NCBI GenBank assembly: GCA_963995525.1
Contig: OZ023217.1
Span: 25,905,587 to 25,969,586 of the forward strand
DNA length: 64,000 nucleotides
Direction of reading: 5' to 3'
Source of the DNA: Escarpia spicata
Taxonomy: Eukaryota; Annelida; Polychaeta; Sabellida; Siboglinidae
The notes beneath the pieces were generated by a model, which had not been told where the DNA came from, made no database searches, and was given only the letters and a program-made list of their open reading frames with translations. A program made the translations under genes and the position numbers. Positions 26,601 through 38,800 of this stretch are shown one piece after another; the stretch's first letter is position 1, and each line of letters starts with the position of its first letter.

Positions 26601-27715
26601 CTGCAATACAAGACTAATCAAACATCATCACAAAACAACCCCAGTCTCTTAAGTGTCTCCAAGATATATTTCCTCAAAAGCATCAGTCTCCATGACAGGA
26701 TAGACACTGCTCTCAAAATGACTTGGACCTGCTGCCATTTTATCTTTAGTTGTTGATAGGACACTAGCAGGGCACAGCATGTGGTCCATGCTAGAAGCCA
26801 CTACTAACACCAAGAGGGATGCACCAGTGTAATGACACTGTCACTTGGCAGTTTCCATAAGATGACAAATTTAAAAAATGTTGATGTGCAATCTTTTACA
26901 ATTATAAACATATTCTCAATCTATTTAGCATCATTTGAATGTGCATAAATCATTTGTTTTTAGAGGTCACAGCAGGTTTGATCTCAGGATATGACCATTT
27001 AGTGGAGTAGAACAATGATCCTATCATCTGAGTCTTACATTCCATTCCTGTGCAACAGCTTGCAACTGATCCTTGAAACTGTTCCTAATTCCGTGATTGC
27101 AATGTTTGTCAGTATAGTGAACAACATTGTATTGCAGGTTTACCCTCACCTGGATGTGACAAATGTAATGGAGTCTTCTCATGAGGTCACTATTGAGAAC
27201 TGGTGCAATTTCCATGGGAAATGTCATCCGAAACACCATGGTCACACAGTACGACCCTACCGATGTCTGGGTACGTCATTATAAATTTCTCAATTTGTTA
27301 TTGACTTCTCTATCAGTAATGCCAAGTGTTTAGTAGCATGTAAAGTGTTATCTTTTGTGGTTTTGCTTGCGGATGTTTATTTTGTTTGAAGTCCTTGTAA
27401 ATTCTTGAAGATTAAGATTTGGGTGATTAATAAGCAGCACCACATGTTGTATTGATCAACAGCATATCTTGATTTGGACTGGTTTGTTTTGTGCCTGACT
27501 TCATGCCTCTTGGGTCTGTAGTTGCTAGGCAGCAGCACACCACTCTCCTCGTGGCTTCTTAACCCCAGGCACAATATCATCGCGTCATATTCAATGTATT
27601 TTTACAAGACTGAGCAGTCCTGCTGAGAAATAGTTGTCAGCCCACAACTTCCTTGCTGAAAACTAAATTAGTTTGATTGATATTCAGTGACTTCCACAAG
27701 TTTATCTAACATATG

Positions 27716-27746
<31 letters not shown>

Positions 27747-30700
27747 ATATAATCAGTAACATAGTTTTGATTGTTGAAATATAAAAATGTGAACTCATTT
27801 TTACTGTATCATACATAACATGTGCATACATCTAGTACATTAAAATAAAGATGATGGAAGAGACTTCAAGAGAGTAAAACAAGATATGTTCTTATACATC
27901 ACAATATCCAGTCCGTAGGTCTGTCCAAACACTTCTTCACCCGCTGGCAAATTTCTTCATTTGAACACCAGCTTGACTTCTGAGCATTCAGCCATGCTGC
28001 AATTAATATGCGATGACTATTCTTAGTTTCTTACACAGATGTCTGCCACTATCCTTCTTGTTCCATTCAATTACAGGCCTCTTTTTGAGGTACTAACGTA
28101 CTGACTGCTTTGCAGAGGGAAGCAAAAAATAAATCCGTAGCCAGACCTGTACTCATTTATAGTTATACAGCTGAGTGAACTGGAGCAACACAGAGTGAAC
28201 GAACTTGCCCATGGTTTGAAATGGTTATAAGGTCCCAGAATCTCTAGATTGACAGTCCAAAGCTGTAGCCACTGTGCTACTGCGCTCCACAAGCCCATGG
28301 TTCCATTGAGGTCTTTAGACAACAAATCATCCACAATGGTTTCCACTAGTTTTTGATGATTTCCTCTTTTCCACCACGGTCCTGGCGAATCAATTTTCCA
28401 TCGGCAGAAACGCAGCTTTGACTGCATTCCAGTGGGTTCATTTTTATTGTGAATACCATGTGGTGAAAGTTGACATGCAGCCAACTTTACCACTGGTGAA
28501 TTGGTTCACACAGGGGTCTCAGAGTCATGTTTACACTAAACACCAGCCCCTTGAAACAGTGCATAATGACAGTTGGCAAACACACCAGTAGAGCCTGGGC
28601 TACCTGTGTCACTGTAGTGCTAATTTCTCTTGGCTGCCATTTGGAAAATCCAAAAGAGAAATGAGTAGATGAATTATTGATTACATTTGCTGGCAATGTG
28701 TTAGGCCCATGGCGCAGTGAGCTGGTAGAAAGTTCCCGGAATGTGGGTAGCTGCAGCAGGCCTGGTTATAATGCTGCTTTCCAGTCACCTTATATATACT
28801 TGAACAAGACTTCCTAACCCCTAATTGACCCAGTTGCATAAATTTACAAGTGGTAAACTTTAGAAGCTTGTGAACTTTCCAGTTCACCAACTCGTGTTTA
28901 TGATATAAATGAGCCCATTGGAAAGCAGCATTAGTCCACTCACATACATGTCTGTTGTAAAGTGCACCTGCAGAAATGTCTTGCTTTGCCAAGTGGAGCA
29001 TAGTGACCTACACAACAGCCTGGGGGAGCAATTCACCCCAGTCACAATAGGCTGGCAGAGCAATCAATGGCTCAATGAGTCACTCACACTGCTCTTTATA
29101 TAATGACTTGCAACTGGCAGCTAACCACACTTGACAGATGGCTATACTGTGTCAGACACACTCACAGTTTCACCCCACATTCCCAGTACATCAGTGGGTT
29201 TTTTTCATGTTTTATGAGAGATAGAACTATGTGCCTTTTCAAAATTTTTTGTGTCCCCAGTTGATTAACATGTTATTAATTAATTTGCATGATGTAAATC
29301 GTTTAAATAATCAGGTAAATGTGAACATTACATTTCTTAAATATTAGATTTAACAAGATTGCAACCCAGAGAATTAACTCTAGATGGCAGGTGGACATGG
29401 AAGCCCTTTGGCTTATTGAGAGTCCAACCCTTTTTATCTACGTGTATCCCTCCCTTATTAGGTATTGTCGATTTTATTTTAAAACATATTCATGCTACTA
29501 GCACCCACACAATCAGCAGATAATCTGTTCCATTAATTTACAGTCCTTTGTGAAAATGAAAACTTTCTTATATCTAATCTTCACTGCCCCTTTCCTAATG
29601 TAACTTCATGTCCTCTAGTCCTTCTATCTTTCTTAACTGAGAAAAAATATATTTCTATCAGTATTTTCATAACCATTCAGTATTTTAAACACTTCTATCT
29701 GATCTCAATCTCATGGTCTCTAATGTTGTTAAACCATATGCTTTTAGGCATATTTCGTAACTAAGATCCCTGAGTTTTGTATAATTTTAGTTGCTCTCCT
29801 CTGTACCCTTTCCAGCATATCTGTGTCCTCCTCGCGATATGGCCTCCACGCTTGTATACAATATTCCAAATGAGGCCTAACTATTGTTTTGTACAGCAGT
29901 ATTATTAGTTCTTTTTCCTTATATGCTATATTTCGCCTAATTAATCCAAGGATTTGATTTCACTTTGAAGCTGCAATTCTGCACAGCTCTGAAACCTTCA
30001 TATCAGCACTAATGGTTAACCTTAAATCTTTTTTTTTTGCAATAGTACTTAGTACAGTATCCCTCATTGTAAATTGTACATCTTTGTTCCCATGTCCTGT
30101 GTGAAGGCATTTGCATTTCCCAAAATTAACAGCATTTGCCACTTTTCAGACCATTTGTGACCCATCTTAACAAAATGAGTCGGATGTCGGCAAATCTGAT
30201 TTTACGTAAATGCCGTTTATGTGAAGAAATCGCAAATCCATCGATTTCCCCTGAAAATGATTCTTTGGTATTCGTTTGATCAATTGCTACTTTAGCTACC
30301 CACTAATTAACTCTGTTTTGTGTATTTTAAAGAGATTTTTGTAGAGCTGTGCGAAATGTTCCGCTCAATTTCCTTAAAATAACACCGAAAATTCCAGTAA
30401 TTGCGCGCGTTCACAACTGCTAATTTTGGGACGCTCCTAACATTTGGGATATCACCATGAAGCTTGACGCGTCATCTTCCCATATATGAGCATACATATG
30501 CTAATAACTACATTCTGTGACCTCCAGAGAGCTAAGGTACATTTCATGAAACAAGTTTGACGGCCGTTTTCTGGGTTTGAAGGTTTCTACCCCACATGTG
30601 TTTGTTAAGCCATAACTTCAGTTAGAATTAAGATATCTTCTTACATGATACACCATGTGAAAGCAGATATTCTGCTCTTTCCAACACTGCTAATAACTCA

Positions 30701-33700
30701 ATATTAAACAATTCTGACATGCGACTCATTTTGTTAAGATGGGTCACATTTGATCAACCTGTCTATCTCCATTATGTTTAAAGTGGGCTGAAATACACAG
30801 GAAACAGTCTTTATAAAGACTAAGTTAGTTGAGTTATTAAATAAATTCTGATAGTGATATGGCGCCTTGCAAGCGGCAAGTCAAGGCAAAGCGACACTTG
30901 GTGTGCGATCACTGCCACAGCTGGGTAGATTTTGTATTGTCCGGCTGTGGGAAGTCATAGGCAGAAACCATGGAGGATGGATTCACCTTTCAGTGCATTG
31001 GGTGTTGGAAGGTGGAGTGTCTGCAGAAGGAGATAGTTAGGTTGACAGATATTGTGAAGGGGATGGAGATGGGGATTAGCAAGGAGACAGGTGGAATGGA
31101 GAGACGACAGAAAGAGGTGGGAATACTGCAAGACTGAAGGAGAATAGCAGTGGCAAGAAGACTGAGGAAAGGAGATTGAGAGGAGGGAAGGTGATTGGAG
31201 GGGAAGAAATTGGAAAATCGACGACAGAAAACGTGACAAGCATAAAGGTGACGGGAGAAAGTGACCGTAGAGAAGGAGGGAGGGAAGATGGGATGGGAGA
31301 GGAGAGAAGAAAATGAGATGGGAGGAAAGATGAAGGGACGAAAGGAAGTGAGAGCAAATGTGATAGAAGAGAAGTTGATAAAAGGAAAGGTGACAAGATT
31401 ACTGCTTAAGCTAAAGGCCCATGGCTTAGGAAATGGTATAATAAACTGGATAGAAAAATTGCTGATTGACGGAAGACAACATGTAGTAGTTGATGGTGAG
31501 GCTTCAAACTGGAAATCGGTATTGAGTGGGGTACCACAAGGATCAGTTGTAGGACCTATATTATTCTTAATATATATCAACGATTTGGATGATGAAATAA
31601 CAAGCAAGGTGTTGAAATTTGCGGATGATACAAAAGTGTTTAGAAGGATTAAAAGTGATGGAGATAGACAGCATTTACAAGATGATCTTGACAGGTTGAT
31701 CAAATGGTCTAAAAAAATGGCAAATGCTGTAAAATTTTGGGAAATGTAAATGCTTCCACACAGGACTTGGGAACGAAGAGGTAGAATATACAATGGGGGG
31801 TACTGTACTAAGTACTACTGTAAAAGAAAAAGGACTTAGGGTTAATCATTAGTGCTGATATGAAGGTTTCAGAGCAGTGCGGAATTGCAGCTTCAAAGGG
31901 AAATCAAATCCTTGGATTAATTAGGCGAAATATAGCGTATAAGGAAAAAGAACTAATAATACCGCTGTAAAAAACAATAGTGAGGCCTCATTTAGAACAT
32001 TGTATACAAGGATGGAGGCCATATCGCAAGAAGGACATAGATATGCTAGAAAGAGTACAGAGGAGAGCGACTAAAATTATACCAAAACTGAGGGATCTTA
32101 GTTATGAAATTTGCCTAAAAGAATGTGGTTTAATAACACTAGAGACCAGGAGATTGAAAGAAGATCAGATAGAAGTGTTTAAAATAATAAATGGTTATGA
32201 AAATATTGATAGAAATATATTTTTTTCAGTTAAGAAATATAGAAGGACTAGAAGACATGAAGTTGCATTAGCAAAGGAGCAGTGTAAGAAAGATATAAGA
32301 AAGTTCTCATATTCACAAAGGACTGTAAATGAATGGAACAGATTATCTGCTTATTGTGTGGGTGCTAGTAGTGTGAATATGTTTAAAAATAAAATCGACA
32401 CATACCTCAAAAGGGTTGGACTCTTGATAAGCCAATGGGCTTCCTTGTCCACCTGCCACCTAGAGTTAATTCTATGGGTAGCAATCTTGTTAAATATCTC
32501 TTGTTAAATCCTTCTAAACATTTGTATCATCCACAAATTTCAACACCCTGCATGTTATATCATTGTCCAAATATATATTACTAATAATATAGGTCCTGTT
32601 TTACAATTTCCAATAGTAATTTGGGTGGAATCCCATCCACTCCAGGTGATTTATTATCCTTCATAGCCCTTATTTTCTTAGCTGCCATTTCTGGGGTTAC
32701 AATTGACTGTCCTGTATAGTCTGATTCCGCCCCTTTGAACTTAGCCTCTTGTACTGGCAGTGAACTGATATCTTCCCTGGTAAACATTGAACTAAAATAC
32801 TCATTCAGTCTTCTGCCATTAAGAATCCCTCTGATATTATATTTCCAGCACTATCTTTTATTAGAGGACTGACCTTATCCTGAACTTTCTGTTTGCTCCG
32901 AACATATGCATAAAAACTCTTGGTGTCATGTTTTATATTACAAGCAAATTTTTGTTCATAGCTTCTCTTTGAATTTAGAATTTCAGTTGTAGCTTAGTTA
33001 AGTGCGTCTTTATAAATGTTATAGTCTTCATCATTTCCAGTATGTCTATATGACTTCCACATCATTTGTTTGTACTTAATTTTTGTAATGGCTTCTTTTG
33101 ATAAGTGTTTCTTTCTGGACCGTTTCCCTTGTTTTTTCAAGGGAACAAATTTATTGACTATGCGCTGATTTCACTCTTTAAGATATTCCAGCATTATGTT
33201 GCTGTCTTATTCTTCAGTGTGTTATTCCAGTCTATCTTTGCTTAATATTTCCTCATGTCCTTATATCTTCCTTTCAGGAAATTTCTCCTGTACTGCTTTT
33301 TACTATTCCTCTTTGATTGCAGTCTTTTTAGAAGAACTTAGATTATAAGTTGTGTAGAAATCATCCAATTAAATGATTCCAATTATATTATACTATGCAG
33401 TAAGACTAGAACATAGCATTGACTTTTTTCCAAAGTTTATGTCCCAAGGTGACGGGGGCATTTGTAATGATTGTACTAGATGGAGGCATGATTAACATGC
33501 TTTTAAAAATGTTTATTTTTCTTTTATAGTGTACTCCAATTGTAATATTTAGCAAATATACATGAATTTCAAAATGTACACACTTGAACACTAATACAAG
33601 TACTAACTATGGACATGATACAATCAAGGCATACAATATTTTCTATTACAGTTTGGTAAGTAACAATCCAAATTACAGTGTATATATATATGTTGCCAAG

Positions 33701-34360
33701 TATCATTACATTGTTCATTGCAATTTAAAGTTCTGTTATGTTAGTGTAATGATTTTAACATGTTTAATGTTAAAATTATTATTGTTTAATAATAGTTTAC
33801 ATGTTAAAATTGTGAATAAAGAGTTTGTGGAAAATGCAAATGTGTCGATGTGATTTGTAATTCGTAGGGTCAGTTCAAATTCAGTGTGGCAAAATAACTT
33901 TTATGTTAAGAGGTAATACTTGTTCGAGTAACATGTTTAATAGACACAACACTGACATTATGTATTACTTCCCACATTGCAGTGGGCCCATTCCAGAGTG
34001 AGGCACTCCTTGTCCCTGAGCACTGCATCTTCGATCACATTGAGGGTAACAACGAATGCAAGTCATATGACCAGTGGAACGAAACTTCGGCCAAGTCTTG
34101 CGCTGGTCGTGGCAAGGTGCAGCAAAGCTTTGCCCCACTGCGTCCCTGCAAGGTCGGACGATTTGACGGTGTCGAGTTTGTCTGTTGCCCGGGAAAAGCT
34201 GGTAGGTATTCTGAACTTATGTCACACTGAAATGTCAGCATACGACTGTTGATCTCTCTCCCGTTGACATGTTTTAGCCAATCTTCCTGATAATTTACGT
34301 CTTTTGCACTCCTGGTTTATTGTAGATGCAAGGATAAGATCTCTGCACACTCTTTATAAT

Positions 34361-34440
<80 letters not shown>

Positions 34441-35761
34441 ATAATACATACATATTCGTTGTGTTAAGCACACATGTATATATATATATATACAGAGTGC
34501 GGGTATATATATATATATAATATAGATATATACATATATATATATATATATATACAGGCACTGTATATGTATACACAATACATTTTATATATATTATATA
34601 TATAAAATATATTTTTGTGCATGTTTGTTTCAGCATGAAAATGGCTTTGTGGATGAACTTTGAACTTAGCTATTGTCCCTATGATAGATAAATCTATAGC
34701 TGCAATCACACTTACACTTTAAAACGATTTAGTTAAAACGTTTGAACTAATCCAGTCAGAAAACAGACGTGTGAACGCGATTTAGCACTAAAACATTTTA
34801 ACTAAAACGGTTTAGCTAATCGACTTTAGTAGGTGGTTTAGTTAAACCGTTTTAGCTAAAACAGTTCCAGTTGCAAGTGTGAACGCAAGCGGATTAGCTA
34901 AAACGTTTTAAGCACGTCACAGTCATGCGCATTCGATCTCGTGCCTCGTCGCTTCCTGTCTATAATGTAAACATAAACAACATTTTGGCGCAATCATGTA
35001 TTCGACTTCGATCGACGCTAAATCTAAAGAAACGCAAGTGCGAGGCGACAATTTGGACGATGGGGAAGTTTGGCTGTTACTGGAGTTGTGGGGAGACAAT
35101 CGGGGGTAGTCCGATTTAGAAGGAAATATAATTATATATCGTTGCATTGCCAATCGTCTGAACCGCGACCTGAGCGAGGGCGGGGTCAGGGGGACATCGT
35201 CAACAATTTTGTTATGCTAGCTTGCTCATGTGCACATACCAACTTCCTCCTTAAAACGGTTTAGCTATTGCATGTGTGAACGCTCACAATTTTCAAACAT
35301 GAACCGGTTTAACTAAAACCGGTTAGCTAAACCGTTTTAATTCTGTAGGTATGAATGCAGCTTATGATTGTTTTGGGTTTCCTACTTGCTTACCCATAAA
35401 ATAGCCTGACAGTGACATACATTATGATTATGACCTTTGTGTTTATTTAAACTTGATACAGATCATTAGTATGCTCACAAAATGTTTAGGGGCATGTAGA
35501 TCAGATCAGGAAAACAGCAGCACTGAAATATGAATTAACCAGACCTGTGTCAACAATACTGTACACACTAGGGTATCTAGCATGTCAGCACTAGATAAGC
35601 TACATATCAATATCTCATCTGGTCAAAAGCCCTGGCATAGTACATGTAGCCAAATTAATACTTTTATATTTAAGCAATTTGCATGACCATGACTAGGGTA
35701 AAATAACCAGATGTATCCCAGTAATCAAAATATATGTATGTATATATGAGAGTGTGTGAGT

Positions 35762-35804
<43 letters not shown>

Positions 35805-38800
35805 GCATGTATGTGCATAGGTAGGTTTATGTGTATGCACATGTGAATGCATCCATAGACAACAGACTGAGACAGACAGACACTGTTAATGTGTGTCTGA
35901 CTGCTCCAACATGAGATGTATGTCATCCTAGTAGCTGGCTGCCATTCTGCCAGTAATGAGATAGCACTGCATGCTTATTGATTGCTACCCCCTAGGGCTT
36001 ATCTGGCGCCTACCCAGTGCATTAACAATACTGCATGACAGACACATGGCAGGTAGCACAATCAGGGACCACCTCAAACTCCACATAGTCAAAAGCCCTT
36101 CTGGTCAAAGGCCCCTCCTGACATAAGTCCCCCTCCCCTGGTCAAAAGCCCTATATCCATTACTCCAAAAATTTTGAAAAGCCCTCCCAGTCAAATGACC
36201 TCCATCCTTGATTGTTAAAAGAGAATAAACAGGAGGGGACAGTCATAACCTGTTCAAAGTACATAAATAAAAATTGGACTGGAGCATAGACACTTTCTGT
36301 TGTAGTCATCACACACACACACATGGATGTATGTATGTACGTACTCAAACACACATGCACGCATACCACACACCACACATACACACACCTATAACTTATC
36401 TGCAGGTATACTTGAGGCAGAAGTAGTTTAATAAGGCAATGCTTATTTATAAATAACGTTGTTTGTGTCAACATGCGACTACTAACTCTATTAAAACTGC
36501 GCACCCTCTGGAGGACACTACTTACACACAGATGCAGAAGATGGTGTCTTCAAGTAGTCATACCTGATGTTTGTTATGATGCAAATAGGAGCAGTTTTGA
36601 GCAACATAAGTTAGGTAAAATGTGCCCAACTGATTGGGTGAAGAGATTACGTAGCTTTGAACAATCATAGAAGACAGGCTTAATCTTTTTAACAACTGAT
36701 CAGCGCCCATCTAACAAGCTGGTGAAACAGGGAATGTCTCATAAATGAAAGCAGTATACAGTGCTATACACACACACTTCCAAGGGGTCGTAAATGAACC
36801 CCTGAAAATATGTTGTGTCTAGGAGCAAAAGTTTAACATACATACACTAGCTCAATTATATAGTTAGAAATGTACTGTACTGACTTGCCACTGGAAACCA
36901 TTTCAGGTTTTCCAGGCCGTTCAGGTTTCATATTTAATCCATAAAACTTATTTCCACAAAATCTTTAAAAAAGTAAGTTCTTATATAAAGCTGTAACCAG
37001 TCCTTAAGACTGTTGAAAGCTTGTGATAAAGATCAAAGCAACTTTGTTTGAGATAACTAACCTTTTCCTCTTACACATGTTTAGAACTCTATTCCTGCCC
37101 ATTTTTTTTCAGTCTGGTAGCTATTTATAGAAACTCATGCACATTATTAGCTGTGTGCACCAATTCAAGTGATCAGTTCATGCCACTTACCCAATTGACA
37201 AGTAAGCGAGAACAGTAATAATACTTAAGATTAACTGATGGTCTGACACCATGTGGATCTCACTACATTTTTCTTCACAGACAAATCTACAGCAAGGTCT
37301 ATTTTGTAATAGCGAAACAGGCATGTTGTCATTGTTCAAAGTCTCGCAATTATTATTCAAATTTTCTAAGGATTTTACGAACCAATTTCTAAAAAGGAAT
37401 CAGATCTCGGATCCAATTTTCTAAGGATTTTTGCAGTCCAATTTCTAAAAAGGAATCAGATCTCAAATCCTAATAATTCCATAAAAAATTGTAAAAACCA
37501 GTAAATCAACATTGTGCAAATAATCTGATCCTGTGATTTTATCAATTAAATGTTAGCTAAGATGAAACCAACCAGTTTTCAGTCGATAAAGAAAATGTAA
37601 CCATACATAAGGACATCATCTATGCAAAACACACACTAAACTAGTTTAATTATCTTTCACATAGTACTACATGCTCTTGTTAGTCATTTTAATTATTTCA
37701 GTAATTTTGTAATGTGTAACCATTCATTGACTATGATAAAATGTATTAATACAGTGCATGCGCCGTTATAAATGTCAATTTTTTGGGTGTTATCACTTGA
37801 AGAATGTATGTTTTGCTTACTATGTGATGCCTACTGTTTGTATGGCAACTGTTGGGACATCCTGTACACCAACGAGCACACTTCTTAGGTGATATTATTT
37901 CTTCTGGATTTCATATATATATATATGTATATACAGCCTGTATATATATACATATATATATATATATATAAGGATTCAGTAATGGAGGTGTTGGCAAGTT
38001 CTAGGATTCTGTAATGAAGGTGTTGGCAGGTTCTAAAGACCAGACTTTGGATTAATGAAGGTGTTGGCAGTTTCTAGAGACCTGGATTAGGATGCAGTAA
38101 TGCAGTTGTTGGTAGTTTCTAGAGACTAGGATTGGGATGCACTAATGCAGTTGTTGGTAATTTTTAGAGACCAGGATTTGGATTAGTGAAGGTATTGGCA
38201 GGTTCTAGAGACCAGGATTTGGATGCAGTAATGCAGTCGTTGGTAATTTTAGAGACCAGAATTTGGATTAGTGAATGTGTTGGCAGGTTCTAGACACCAG
38301 GATTAGGATGCAGTAATGCAGAGGTACTAGAGACTAGGATTTGTATTAGTGAAGGCATTGCCAGGTTCTAGAGACCAGGATTTGGATTAGTGAAGGTGTT
38401 GGCAGGTTATAGAAACCAGGATTAGGATTCAGTAATGAATGTGTTGGCAGGTTACAGAGATCTGAACTTGAATTACCGGGTAGTGAAGGTGTTGGCAGGT
38501 TCTAGAGACCAGGATTCGACCAGTGCTGTTCATAGCCAAGAGGGGACTTTGACTCCTGAAATATCTAACATTTAATTTTTCTGTATAATTTCTATGTTCT
38601 GTTACGGAAGTAAGCAGAATGACATAAGAAAGAACTCAGTTTAACAAATAATAGTAGACTTGATGTTGCGGCTGATAAGACAGTAGCCTAAGAAGTTATA
38701 ACATCCATCTGCTGAGTAGGGGTACTAAAACCATTTCATCAACTGTTCTATGTTTTATTTGTATGTTTCGGTTACGTTATATTTTTGTTCTCATTGCCTT

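Larger units (their letters stand above)
29341..33360 (-). pseudogene. CR1-like LINE (minus), split by a LINE and a MITE
   Basis: Minus-strand parts 33360-32503 and 30778-29341 belong to one element. The first holds [20 protein letters not shown] (RT entry) and, after a deletion, LKFVDDTNV. The second continues GGAGATAGACAGGTTGATCA, then [19 protein letters not shown] and onward to a 3' end AATCTTGTTAAATCT. Between them sits a plus-strand LINE (about 30783-32501), and a MITE (30157-30747) interrupts the second part. Many stops; not functional. Confidence 0.8.

Noticed and set aside
30990..31793. 267-codon minus ORF rich in Ser/Pro/Phe
   Set aside because: It is antisense to the LINE RT and purine-rich linker on the plus strand, which has the recognisable motifs.
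34295..34709. ORFs of Tyr-Ile strings
   Set aside because: Translation of TA microsatellites.
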